From Faucicola sp041855445 (GTDB taxonomy: Bacteria > Pseudomonadota > Gammaproteobacteria > Pseudomonadales > Moraxellaceae), in assembly GCA_041855445.1 (NCBI GenBank), contig JBHAEG010000067.1, forward strand, positions 62,001 through 126,000: a DNA stretch of 64,000 nt. Reading direction: 5' to 3'. Of this stretch, positions 1 through 8,334 are shown in pieces. The position numbers were made by a program, and so were the translations under genes. Below the pieces are notes generated by a model, which made no database searches, had not been told where the DNA came from, and worked only from the letters and a program-made list of their open reading frames with translations. How positions within the stretch are numbered: position 1 is the first letter of the stretch; each line of letters begins with the position of its first letter.

Positions 1-2
1 GT

Positions 3-902
3 GCATTAATTATGACCCTTGCTATCATTTTGATTATTGGTGTTCCCATGGGGATTGCATTGGTTATTTTGCAAGAAGAGGCATTGAGTTTATATACAAC
101 GGTGCTACATCGATTAAAAAGTGGTTATTTAGATTTACCCGATGCGATAAAAAATTTGCCTGTGGTTGGCCAACAAATTAAAGATACATTATGGGAGCTG
201 AATAAAGACCCTGAAGGTACAATGAATGCGATTAAAGCATGGATACAATCGCATTTGTCCTATGGCAAACAAATCATGGATGTGGCAATGACAGGCCTAG
301 CAAAAATGGGCATGGCAATGATGACGTTATTTTTCTTTTATCGTGATGGCGTAAGTTTAGTTGTACAAATTCGATTGGCATTGCGAAATATTATTGGTAA
401 TCGAATTGATGGCTATATTGATTCGGTCGGGGAAACGACACAAGCAGTTGTCTATGGTATTGGCTTGACGGCGTTAGTTCAGGCATTATTAGCAGGATTG
501 GGGTACTGGATAGCTGGTGCTCCTAATCCGATTTTATTAACTTTAGTAACTTTTATTATTGCATTAATTCCTTTTGGTACGCCATTTGCGTGGGGCGGAG
601 TGGCGGTTTGGCTATTTACTCAAGGGCAAGTCACAGAAGCTGTTGGCTTGGCAGTGTGGGGCGGTTTGGTAGTCAGTTGGGTGGATAATTTAATTCGTCC
701 AATGGTGATTAGTGGGGCAACAGAAATTCCATTTATTATTATTTTTATTGGGGTTTTAGGTGGTCTAACGGCATTTGGGTTTGTGGGGATGTTTATTGGG
801 CCTGTGGTGTTGGCAATTGGGCTGGCTGTTTGGCGAGAATGGATTTCGCATCATCGTGAAGTTTTACAGGGCATTACTTCTGTAGAAAGTCAAAATTCTT
901 AA
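3..902 (+). CDS. AI-2E family transporter (PerM/YdiK-like), 5' end outside window
   Basis: This is an integral inner-membrane protein of the AI-2E transporter superfamily (PerM/YdiK), whose substrates are poorly defined. The frame is open to the window edge. The first ATG, at 12, would give 296 residues, shorter than the usual 350-380, so the N terminus is probably cut off by the window. Hydrophobic segments lie near residues 1-20, 95-115, 140-165, 172-205, 208-235 and 240-275 counted from that ATG. The family-typical late helices with runs such as PFIIIFIGVLGGLTAFGFVG and a final GPVVLAIGLAVW are present. It has its own unit, with 144 bases before pdxB. AI-2 export itself should not be assumed. 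Confidence 0.85.
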   Translation, partial: ALIMTLAIILIIGVPMGIALVILQEEALSLYTTVLHRLKSGYLDLPDAIKNLPVVGQQIKDTLWELNKDPEGTMNAIKAWIQSHLSYGKQIMDVAMTGLAKMGMAMMTLFFFYRDGVSLVVQIRLALRNIIGNRIDGYIDSVGETTQAVVYGIGLTALVQALLAGLGYWIAGAPNPILLTLVTFIIALIPFGTPFAWGGVAVWLFTQGQVTEAVGLAVWGGLVVSWVDNLIRPMVISGATEIPFIIIFIGVLGGLTAFGFVGMFIGPVVLAIGLAVWREWISHHREVLQGITSVESQNS

Positions 903-949
903 AAATTTTTCTGTTAAACCCTAAAAACTTTCCTTTTAGATTAAATCTA

Positions 950-978
950 TTGATTTTATTGAGTTTTGCTATTATAAA
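950..978 (+). promoter_or_regulatory. Candidate sigma-70 promoter of pdxB
   Basis: A TTGATT box (950-955) is followed after 17 bases by TATAAA (973-978). An overlapping extended -10, TG-C-TATTAT, sits at 967-975. It lies about 70 bases before the pdxB start in an AT-rich spacer, so a chance match is possible. Confidence 0.35.
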
Positions 979-1046
979 GTAATTTGGGTGAGAATAATTG
1001 TTATTAAAAAAGCTTAATTTGATATATTGTAAAGAAAGGGTATACA

Positions 1047-2150
1047 ATGAAAATAATTGCAGATAGTAATTTTGCTTATGTCGAAAAGTTTTTTAATGAG
1101 CAAAGTTTGGGCAGACCTGTTGAAATGATTTGTTTAGCAGGGCGTGATATTACCGCCGATGTGCTAGACACTTATCAGCCAGAGGTATTGTTAATACGTT
1201 CCGTTACACCTATTAATCAACAATTATTAGATAATAATACCAGTGTTAAGTTTATTGGCTCGGCAACGATTGGAATTGACCATGTTGATGTTGATTATTT
1301 AATTCGGCGAGGTATTCGCTTTGCCAATGCGATGGGTTGCAGTAAACATTCAGTGGCTCAATATGTCGTTTCAGGCATTTTAGCGTTACGTCCAGATTAT
1401 ATTTTTCAGCCAATTCAGCTAGGGATTATTGGGCTGGGTAATATTGGTAGTACACTGGCTCAATATGCAGTAACATTGGGCTGGCAAGTGTTGGGTTATG
1501 ACCCGTTAAAGCCTCGTTCAGTGACGAATAATTCTAGTTTAGAAACGGTATTGTCAGAAAGTAATGTTGTCAGTTTTCATGTGCCATTAACTTATCCAAA
1601 AAATAGCTCATATCCAACACATTTTGACTATTTAATGACAAAACAACGTTGGCAACAACTTTCAAACACAGCGATTGTGGTTAATACTTCTCGTGGGGGT
1701 GTGTTAAAACGTGATGATATTATCGCAAGTCCAAATGTTGCAATTCTTGATGTGTTTGAAAATGAACCAAATATTGATAAGCAGTTATTAGATTGTGTCA
1801 GTATTGCTACGCCACATATTGCAGGTTACACCTTAGAAGGTCGTTTGCGTGGGGCCCAGATGATTTATCAGGCATTATGTCAATTTTTAAAAGTATCACC
1901 AGTAGTTGATTTTCATGACTTTTTGCCAAAAGAAATAGCACTATTTGATAAGTTACATAATCCACTAAATGAGCAGGAACGTCAAAAAATGTTAAATCGT
2001 TTACCGATGATGTATGATATTCGGGCAGACGACCAGCGTTTACGTCAAGTGGCAACAAAAACGGGAGTTATCGGTACCGACTTTGACCGTTTACGCAAAG
2101 AATACCCATTACGCCGAGAGTGGCAAGCTTATTTTTCTGAACGTTGGTAA
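1047..2150 (+). CDS. pdxB: Erythronate-4-phosphate dehydrogenase
   Basis: Oxidises 4-phosphoerythronate in the DXP-dependent pathway to pyridoxal 5'-phosphate; cytosolic and NAD-dependent. It belongs to the D-2-hydroxyacid dehydrogenase family. The nucleotide-binding GLGNIGS lies at residues 129-135. The catalytic triad can be read as R216 (SRGG), E238 (DVFENEP) and H257 (TPHIAG). The C-terminal 80 residues match the PdxB dimerisation region. At 367 residues the length is normal. The ATG at 1047 follows an AAAGAAAGGG ribosome site. The stop is followed 5 bases later by epmA, so the two are probably co-transcribed. Confidence 0.95.
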   Translation: MKIIADSNFAYVEKFFNEQSLGRPVEMICLAGRDITADVLDTYQPEVLLIRSVTPINQQLLDNNTSVKFIGSATIGIDHVDVDYLIRRGIRFANAMGCSKHSVAQYVVSGILALRPDYIFQPIQLGIIGLGNIGSTLAQYAVTLGWQVLGYDPLKPRSVTNNSSLETVLSESNVVSFHVPLTYPKNSSYPTHFDYLMTKQRWQQLSNTAIVVNTSRGGVLKRDDIIASPNVAILDVFENEPNIDKQLLDCVSIATPHIAGYTLEGRLRGAQMIYQALCQFLKVSPVVDFHDFLPKEIALFDKLHNPLNEQERQKMLNRLPMMYDIRADDQRLRQVATKTGVIGTDFDRLRKEYPLRREWQAYFSERW

Positions 2151-2155
2151 ACTTT

Positions 2156-3124
2156 ATGCAAAATAACACTTATCAACCAAGTTGTTCGCTTGAGATAGCA
2201 CGCCAGCGAGCTAGATTGTATGCCAATATTCGTCAGTTTTTTGCCGAACGTGATGTGCTAGAGGTACAAACGCCCATCATGTCACAGGCAGGCAATACGG
2301 ATATTTTTTTACAGTCCGTATCAGCAAAAGTAAGTTTATTTGATAAACCTAAAATTTATTATTTACACACTTCGCCAGAGTTTGCAATGAAGCGTTTGTT
2401 AGCAGACTGGCAAGTGCCAATGTATCAAATCTGTAGTGTATTTCGTGATAATGAAATTGGTAAACGTCATAACATCGAATTTCAAATGTTAGAATGGTAT
2501 CGTCCATATTGGTCATTAGAAAAATTACTCAATGAATTAAATGACTTATTGTCAGCAGTGTATGGTTATTCAGTGATTTTTGACCATTATCGCTATGCCG
2601 ATGCGTTTATGGATTTTGTGAAAATTCACCCATTTACTGCCAGTTGTGACACATTACGGGCGATTGCTCAAGACCATCAAATTTTTGTTGAAATGGGTAA
2701 TGACCATCAAGGTTGGCTGGATATATTATTTAGTCATTTGGTTGAGCCAAATTTAGGTAAAGATTTACCAACAATTATTTATGATTATCCCGTAGCAACA
2801 GCATCGCTTGCTAAAATTGCCACCGATAGTGAAGGTAATCAGGTTGCAAAACGTTTTGAATTGTATATCAATGGGTTAGAAATTGCTAATGCGTATGATG
2901 AGTTGGCAGATGGGCAGGCATTGCATCAGCGTTTTTTACAGGATAATTTAGAACGTGAAAAACGAGGCTTGCCTGTGATGCCAATTGATAAATATTTGTT
3001 AATGGCTTGTGATAATTTACCATCGTGTAGTGGCATTGCGGTAGGATTGGATAGATTATTGATGACGATGACAGAGGCAAAACGCATTGATGAAGTGATA
3101 AGTTTTCCTATTGAAAAAGCATGA
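2156..3124 (+). CDS. epmA: EF-P beta-lysylation ligase EpmA (GenX/PoxA)
   Basis: A truncated class II lysyl-tRNA synthetase paralogue that attaches (R)-beta-lysine to elongation factor P. It has only the catalytic core: motif 2 around FRDNEIGKRHNIEFQMLEWY and motif 3 around SGIAVGLDRLLM near the C terminus. There is no N-terminal anticodon-binding domain, as expected for EpmA. A TTG at 2144 overlaps pdxB, but the ATG at 2156 gives the normal 322 residues and is preferred. The stop overlaps the uvrC start by ATGA, implying translational coupling. Neither epmB nor efp is in this window. Confidence 0.94.
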   Translation: MQNNTYQPSCSLEIARQRARLYANIRQFFAERDVLEVQTPIMSQAGNTDIFLQSVSAKVSLFDKPKIYYLHTSPEFAMKRLLADWQVPMYQICSVFRDNEIGKRHNIEFQMLEWYRPYWSLEKLLNELNDLLSAVYGYSVIFDHYRYADAFMDFVKIHPFTASCDTLRAIAQDHQIFVEMGNDHQGWLDILFSHLVEPNLGKDLPTIIYDYPVATASLAKIATDSEGNQVAKRFELYINGLEIANAYDELADGQALHQRFLQDNLEREKRGLPVMPIDKYLLMACDNLPSCSGIAVGLDRLLMTMTEAKRIDEVISFPIEKA

Positions 3125-4956
3125 TAAATTGTGATGAAAAAATGCCTGAAATAACCGACCGAAACACCCGTCTGACTCATTTGGTAAAGCGTTTACCTAA
3201 TTTACCAGGGGTATATCAGATGCTTGGTAAACATGGCGAAATTTTATATGTGGGTAAAGCAAAATCATTAAAAAATCGAGTAAATAGTTATTTTGCGAAA
3301 ACGATTAACCACCCAAAAACTAAAGCCCTTGTTCAACGTATTGATAATATTGAAACAATTATCACACGCAGCGAAACCGAAGCTTTATTACTTGAACAAA
3401 ATCTGATAAAACAACATCGTCCACCATACAATATCTTATTGCGAGATGATAAGTCTTATTTATATATTTTTATTTCTGCGGATAATCCCTATCCTCGTTT
3501 AGCATACGGTCGAGGAAAAGGACAACACCAAAAAGATAAATTTTTTGGTCCATTTCCTTCTGCTCAGACAGTGAAGGAAACTTTAACACTACTACAAAAA
3601 ATATTTCAAATGAGACAATGTACCAATACATTTTTTAAGTCTCGTCAGCGACCTTGCTTAGAATATCAAATTAAACGTTGTAAAGCACCTTGTATGGGCT
3701 TCGTTTCACCTTCCGAATACGCTGAAGATGTTGCTAATACGATTAGTTTTTTAAAAGGTAATAGTAACGATTTACAAAAAAATCTGATTAAAAAAATGGA
3801 GCAATCCGCAGAAGCACTTAATTTTGAACAAGCAGTGATTTATCGTGACCAACTTGCTTTATTGCAAGAAATTCAGGCAAAACAAGCAGTTTATACAGTT
3901 CAAGGCGATGCAGATATTATTGCCATGACTCAGCAGGCAGGTATTACTTGTGTTCATGTGATGAATGTACGGCAGGGGCGATTACTTGGCGGTAATAGCT
4001 ATTTTCCAGATGTGGATAGTCAAAATGATATTGAGGAAAATTTATCAGCATTTCTTAGCCTGTTTTATTTTCAAATCTGTGATGATTTACCTCAAGAAAT
4101 TATTATCAATCATCAATTACCAAATACGCAGGCATTGATAGAAGCTTTACAACAAACTTTTGATAAAAAACTACAAATTAAACATCAAGTGCGTGAACAG
4201 CGTGCCGAATGGCTAAATCTTGCCGAATTGAATGCTAAAAATGCGTTACAAACCAAACTGGGTGATTACATCGAAATTCAAACCCGTTATCAAACCTTAC
4301 AAGATATTTTACAAGTACCAATTAATCGTATTGAATGTTTTGATATTTCTCACACGATGGGGGAAGCGACAATTGCAAGTTGTGTAGTATGCGACCAAGG
4401 TGGATTACGCAAGCGGGATTATCGTCAATATAATATTCAAGGTATTAACAAAGGCGATGACTATATGGCGATGAGGCAGGCACTGACTCGCCGATATCGT
4501 AAACACCCTTTGCCTGATGTGTTATTAATTGATGGCGGTAAAGGACAACTTAATATTGCAAAGCAGGTACTTAGTCAGTTAGGTATTTTATCAGAAACAT
4601 TATTGGTGAGTGTTGCCAAAGGTGAAGGCAGAAAGGCAGGTTTAGAAGTTTTACATTTTATTGATAGAGAACCTTTGGATTTACCTGCTGATAATAAAGC
4701 ATTGCATCTTATCATGCACATTCGTGATGAAGCTCATCGATTTGCCATTACTCAACATCGTAAAAAACGTGATAAACGCCGAGCTAGTTCAATATTAGAA
4801 GTCATTCCCAAGCTTGGCGAAAAAAGACGGCGAGATTTACTAAATCATTTTGGAGGATTACAACAATTATTGGGAGCATCAAAACAAGAAATTGCTCAAG
4901 TTAAAGGTATTGGCGAAGTATTAGCAAATACCATTTATAAAGTATTGCATGAATGA
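3121..4956 (+). CDS. uvrC: Excinuclease ABC subunit C
   Basis: Endonuclease subunit of UvrABC nucleotide excision repair, making both incisions around the lesion. Domains in order: GIY-YIG nuclease (about residues 22-100, starting LPGVYQM with ILYVGKAKSLKNRV), a cysteine-rich stretch (CLEYQIKRCKAPC, about 178-190), the UVR motif (about 210-245, EALNFEQAVIYRDQL), the RNase H-like C-terminal nuclease (about 390-540, with DISHTMG and DVLLIDGGKGQL) and a helix-hairpin-helix pair at the end. The 611-residue length is normal. The ATG at 3121 overlaps the epmA stop. A downstream in-frame ATG at 3142 is possible but has no better ribosome site. Confidence 0.97.
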   Translation: MINCDEKMPEITDRNTRLTHLVKRLPNLPGVYQMLGKHGEILYVGKAKSLKNRVNSYFAKTINHPKTKALVQRIDNIETIITRSETEALLLEQNLIKQHRPPYNILLRDDKSYLYIFISADNPYPRLAYGRGKGQHQKDKFFGPFPSAQTVKETLTLLQKIFQMRQCTNTFFKSRQRPCLEYQIKRCKAPCMGFVSPSEYAEDVANTISFLKGNSNDLQKNLIKKMEQSAEALNFEQAVIYRDQLALLQEIQAKQAVYTVQGDADIIAMTQQAGITCVHVMNVRQGRLLGGNSYFPDVDSQNDIEENLSAFLSLFYFQICDDLPQEIIINHQLPNTQALIEALQQTFDKKLQIKHQVREQRAEWLNLAELNAKNALQTKLGDYIEIQTRYQTLQDILQVPINRIECFDISHTMGEATIASCVVCDQGGLRKRDYRQYNIQGINKGDDYMAMRQALTRRYRKHPLPDVLLIDGGKGQLNIAKQVLSQLGILSETLLVSVAKGEGRKAGLEVLHFIDREPLDLPADNKALHLIMHIRDEAHRFAITQHRKKRDKRRASSILEVIPKLGEKRRRDLLNHFGGLQQLLGASKQEIAQVKGIGEVLANTIYKVLHE

Positions 4957-5013
4957 TGATACATATTATAATATAAAATGTAATTATTTATCTCATCATA
5001 GGAAGTGAACGCA

Positions 5014-5388
5014 ATGAAATTTATTTTTCCGTTACTTTTGATAGCATTAGCAACGTCCGCTCAAGCAATTGACTATGATAAACAATATCAACGATGCTTA
5101 AATAAAGAAAAATATATCAATAATGGCTTGATTTATGAATGCACAGAACGAGTGAATGAACAAGTCAAAAAAGCGATAAATAGCACTTATCAAAAATTAC
5201 AAAAAAAGTTTGGTGATGATAGTTACAGTAAAGAAAAATTTGATAATGCTCAAAAAGCATGGATAGCGTATCGTGATGCTGAATGTGATTTTGCAGGTCA
5301 TTATATTGGTTCGCCAATGTATGCAATTTGTCCTATGGAAAAAAATATTGACCGCTTAAAAGAGATGCAAGAACTACTGAAAAACTAA
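5014..5388 (+). CDS. Exported LprI-like (DUF1311) small protein
   Basis: A small periplasmic protein with a clear signal peptide (residues 1-18, cleavage after SAQA). The mature part has the DUF1311/LprI-like pattern: a CLNK...CTERVNEQVKKAINSTYQKL block, then KAWIAYRDAECDF and a late cysteine (AICPMEKN), giving conserved cysteines probably paired in disulfides. Some family members inhibit lysozyme, but most are uncharacterised. The GTG at 5005 is rejected because the ATG at 5014 follows AGGAAGTG at a good distance and begins the signal peptide. It sits between uvrC and rluE with short gaps. Confidence 0.75.
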   Translation: MKFIFPLLLIALATSAQAIDYDKQYQRCLNKEKYINNGLIYECTERVNEQVKKAINSTYQKLQKKFGDDSYSKEKFDNAQKAWIAYRDAECDFAGHYIGSPMYAICPMEKNIDRLKEMQELLKN

Positions 5389-5396
5389 CGATTGCA

Positions 5397-5993
5397 ATGA
5401 CAAATATTGTTTTATTTAATAAACCTTATGGTGTACTGAGTCAATTTCGTGATGACAGTCACAATGAATATACCACTTTAAGTGATTATTTTACTGATAA
5501 AAGTTTGCGAGTGGCAGGACGACTTGATGCAACATCAGAAGGTTTATTATTACTCACCAGCGATGGTAAACTGAATAAAATTCTCACTCACCCACCTAAG
5601 GCCAATCATGGTAAAAAACATGGCAAAACTTATTGGGTACAGGTTGAAGGAGTAGCAACTCATCAACAGGTTTTGCAATTGAGTCAAGGCGTTTTGTTAA
5701 AAGACGGCTTAACCTTGCCTGCGATTGTAAAACCACTGGTTGAACCAAATCTTTGGCAACGTTATCCGCCCATTCGTGAACGCAAAAATATACCAACATC
5801 GTGGCTAGAAATAACGATTTTTGAAGGAAAAAATCGCCAAATTCGCCGTATGACCGCAAGTGTAGGATTGCCTTGTTTGCGTTTAGTACGAGTAGCGATT
5901 GGCGATTTTAAATTGAATAATTTAGCGGTGGGTGAATTTGTGCGTATACATTTATCAAAACACCGCTTGCAAGCTTTGGGTTTAGAAAACTAA
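5397..5993 (+). CDS. rluE: 23S rRNA pseudouridine(2457) synthase RluE-type
   Basis: A pseudouridine synthase of the RsuA/RluB/E/F family, expected to modify helix 89 of 23S rRNA. It lacks the N-terminal S4 domain, as RluE does, and starts at once with ILFNKPYGVLSQF. The catalytic aspartate is D44 in GRLDATSEGLLLLT. The family-typical EGKNRQIRRM and CLRLVRVAIGDF motifs follow near residues 142-170. The length of 198 residues fits RluE. It begins 8 bases after the preceding stop, so is probably read from the same transcript. The exact target base is inferred from family. Confidence 0.9.
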   Translation: MTNIVLFNKPYGVLSQFRDDSHNEYTTLSDYFTDKSLRVAGRLDATSEGLLLLTSDGKLNKILTHPPKANHGKKHGKTYWVQVEGVATHQQVLQLSQGVLLKDGLTLPAIVKPLVEPNLWQRYPPIRERKNIPTSWLEITIFEGKNRQIRRMTASVGLPCLRLVRVAIGDFKLNNLAVGEFVRIHLSKHRLQALGLEN

Positions 5994-5998
5994 TTTAA

Positions 5999-6200
5999 GA
6001 ACCTGTTCATGATTAATTTTTTTAGGCAAAAATGAGGTAAATCGACAGCTTTTCAAGAAAAAATGCAGGTTGATAGTTATTCTATCAAGCAAGTTTTTGA
6101 TGCAGAAAAGCAAGATTTAGCCATTTTTGGCAAAAGAGCAATTATTTTTAATGAAATATTCTACAAAAATATTAAAGAATAATTAATTATGAATAGGTTC
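5999..6200. mobile_element. MITE-like palindromic element with TAA target duplication
   Basis: A 202-bp non-coding element. Its ends are a 20-bp imperfect inverted repeat: GAACCTGTTCATGATTAATT at 5999-6018, and the reverse complement of 6181-6200 reads GAACCTATTCATAATTAATT (two mismatches). It is flanked by the trinucleotide TAA on both sides (5996-5998 and 6201-6203), a target-site duplication size typical of some IS5-family groups. The interior is also self-complementary (for example TTGATAG-TTATT-CTATCAA at the centre and the CTTTTC/GAAAAG arms), so the transcript would fold into a long hairpin. No transposase is encoded. Confidence 0.75.
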
Positions 6201-6209
6201 TAAGAAGAA

Positions 6210-6246
6210 AATAACTGAAGCAAGAGGAAGATTTGCCTCAGTTATT
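6210..6246 (-). terminator. Rho-independent terminator of the OmpA-family lipoprotein gene
   Basis: A 14-bp stem (6210-6223 with 6233-6246, one G-T wobble) and a 9-base loop lie 31 bases beyond the stop on the minus strand. On that strand the stem is followed by TTCTTCTTA. It abuts the right end of the palindromic element. Confidence 0.75.
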
Positions 6247-6277
6247 ATATTGTTATAATTATCGTTTAACCAAAGGG

Positions 6278-6940
6278 TTATTTGCCTTGAGGAGCAAGAA
6301 TTGTGATTTCAACACGGCGGTTTTGGGCACGACCAGCTTCGGTATTATTTGAAGCGATAGGTTGAGAAAAACCATAGCCAACAGCACTAATACGATTACC
6401 AGCAACACCACGAGAAACTAAATAGTTACTAACAGCATAAGCACGATTTTCTGATAAACGTTGATTATAATCTGCTCTACCAACATTATCTGTGTGACCT
6501 TTTACCACAACAGTTGTTTGATTGTATTGTGTTAATGTTGAGGCAACTTTATCTAAGGTTGGGAAGAATGTTGGGTTAATGCTATAGCTATCAAATGCAA
6601 AGGTAATCGCTTCAGGCATAACTAAGTCAATATTGTTAGTTTGTGGGTCACGAGTAACCTCAATACCAGTACCTGCAGTTTGCTGACGTAGCTGTTCTTC
6701 TTGTTTTTTCATGTAGTCCATGTAGTAGCCTGCACCAGCACCCAATACTGCACCAATCGCTGCATCACGACCTGTTTTTTCACCGCCAGTTGCTTTAGAA
6801 ATACCAGCACCTGCCGCTGCACCGATTAAACCACCAATCGCCGCTTTGTTTGGCACACTTTGACCAGTTGTTGGGTCTGTGGCACAACCTGTTAAAATCA
6901 CACCTGATGCAATAACCGCCATCAATAATTTAATACGCAT
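6278..6940 (-). CDS. OmpA-family outer-membrane lipoprotein with glycine zipper (YiaD-like)
   Basis: A lipoprotein expected to tether the outer membrane to peptidoglycan. The signal peptide ends in a lipobox (VILTGC, Cys at about residue 19). A glycine-zipper segment follows (about residues 33-75, AAIGGLIGAAAGAGISKATG and DAAIGAVLGAGAGYYM), then an OmpA C-terminal peptidoglycan-binding domain (about 100-215) with GHTDNVGRADYNQRLSENRA and the closing AQNRRVEI. At 220 residues it matches YiaD-like proteins. AAGGAGAAC precedes the ATG. It is a monocistronic gene with its own terminator. Confidence 0.9.
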   Translation of the reverse strand: MRIKLLMAVIASGVILTGCATDPTTGQSVPNKAAIGGLIGAAAGAGISKATGGEKTGRDAAIGAVLGAGAGYYMDYMKKQEEQLRQQTAGTGIEVTRDPQTNNIDLVMPEAITFAFDSYSINPTFFPTLDKVASTLTQYNQTTVVVKGHTDNVGRADYNQRLSENRAYAVSNYLVSRGVAGNRISAVGYGFSQPIASNNTEAGRAQNRRVEITILAPQGK

Positions 6941-7389
6941 TTTTGTTCTCCTTATTAAGAACGCCGTTTCAATTTATTTTGAAATACAAGCAAAAATAAT
7001 TTTTTGAAAAAGTTAAATTTACTTATATTATGCAACTATTTTTATTACATTTTGTAATAAATTGTGATTAGCTGTAGTAACATTGAATATTTTGTTACAA
7101 GCTCCTACACGATACCAATTTTAGCATGAATTGATAGGTGAATATACTTATGAAGTACAAAATAGCCAAATACGCCAAAATCAAAAAGTGCAATATCGTA
7201 CTGTTTGGAATTGGGTTAAAGCTGGCAAAGTTCAACATGAACACACAAAACAGGTGGCGTGCTTATTATTGATGATATAGTATGCTTTATTTAAAAACGC
7301 TGTATTACACGAAAAATTATGTTATCAGTAAAAATACTGCCCATGCTAAACTATGACGAAATTATTGCAAATAATAACTTGGGGTATGT
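6941..7389. other. 449-base gene-free stretch
   Basis: AT-rich spacer between the divergently transcribed OmpA-family lipoprotein and acyltransferase genes. It must hold both promoters, but no -35/-10 pair stands out. Its middle contains a short open frame described separately. No RNA gene or further repeat was seen. Confidence 0.6.
7125..7280 (+). pseudogene. Possible decayed helix-turn-helix reading frame
   Basis: A frame open from 7125 to the TAG at 7278-7280 reads, in its core, VQYRTVWNWVKAGKVQHE, which resembles the recognition helix and wing of small excisionase- or MerR-like DNA-binding proteins. There is no ATG in frame and no clear ribosome site. The only candidate start is a TTG at 7131. 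At about 50 codons it is too short for a complete domain plus tail. It may be a remnant of a phage or plasmid gene or a chance frame; I cannot decide from the sequence. Confidence 0.2.
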
Positions 7390-8331
7390 ATGTCAATTTC
7401 TGATTTTTTTACAAAGTTACATCAACGTTCAAAACCTGTTGCAAAAACGGCGACTTTTACTACAACGGCAGGTATTGTCGCTGGTAACTCATTAATGCTG
7501 GGTATGCCGTTATGGAGTATGGGACTGATTAAAAGTTTAACAGGTAATAAAATTGCTGATAAGGCAGTCTTAAAAATGGCGGATTATTGGATACATACCA
7601 ATAATTATTTGATTGACCATGTGTTACCACAAATTGAATTTCGTATTCAGTTGCCAGAGGATTTATCAACAGATGGACAATATATTTTATTAAGTAACCA
7701 TCAATCTTGGGTTGATACCACTTTAACCCAATATATTAGTGAAAATCGATTGCCATTGACGCGGTTTTTTACAAAGCATGAGTTACTATATATTCCTGTG
7801 GTTGGACAGGCATTTTATTTTTTAGATTTTCCTATGATGAAACGCTATTCAAAACAACAAATGCAAAAAAATCCTGAATTAAAAAATCGGGATATTATTG
7901 AGGCAAAGCGTGCCTGCCAGCTGTTAATGAATAAACCATTCACATTATTAAATTATGTGGAGGGAACACGTTTTACGATGGAAAAACATCAACAACAACA
8001 ATCGCCATATCAATATTTATTGAAACCAAAAGCAGGTGGCGTGGCGTTAGCTCTTGGAGCATTGGGAGAGCAAATCGATGCTGTGTTAGATATGACGATT
8101 GTTTATCCAGATGGCATTCCAACCTATAGCGATTTATGGCAGGGCAATATTCGCCGTATTGGTATTGATGTACGCAAAATTGAAGTGCCACAGGATTTAT
8201 TACAGCGATTAATTGCTGGACAATATCAGCAAGACGAGCAAACAAAAGCTGATATGTACACATGGTTAGATAGTGTTTGGCAAGAAAAAGAACTTATTAT
8301 TGAAAAGATGTTAGCAGATTTTAGGGGATAA
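7390..8331 (+). CDS. Lysophospholipid acyltransferase family protein (YihG-like)
   Basis: A membrane-associated acyltransferase of the PlsC/LPLAT superfamily, probably acting on lysophospholipids. Motif I, the catalytic NHX4D, is NHQSWVD with H104 and D109. The EGTR motif (residues 191-194) follows. A hydrophobic stretch near residues 22-50 could anchor it to the inner membrane. The 313-residue length and FPMMKRYS segment fit the YihG branch better than PlsC proper. The ATG follows TTGGGG. Its stop is 3 bases before the next ATG, so it probably shares a transcript with the voltage-sensor-like gene and perhaps min. Confidence 0.85.
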   Translation: MSISDFFTKLHQRSKPVAKTATFTTTAGIVAGNSLMLGMPLWSMGLIKSLTGNKIADKAVLKMADYWIHTNNYLIDHVLPQIEFRIQLPEDLSTDGQYILLSNHQSWVDTTLTQYISENRLPLTRFFTKHELLYIPVVGQAFYFLDFPMMKRYSKQQMQKNPELKNRDIIEAKRACQLLMNKPFTLLNYVEGTRFTMEKHQQQQSPYQYLLKPKAGGVALALGALGEQIDAVLDMTIVYPDGIPTYSDLWQGNIRRIGIDVRKIEVPQDLLQRLIAGQYQQDEQTKADMYTWLDSVWQEKELIIEKMLADFRG

Positions 8332-8334
8332 ACA

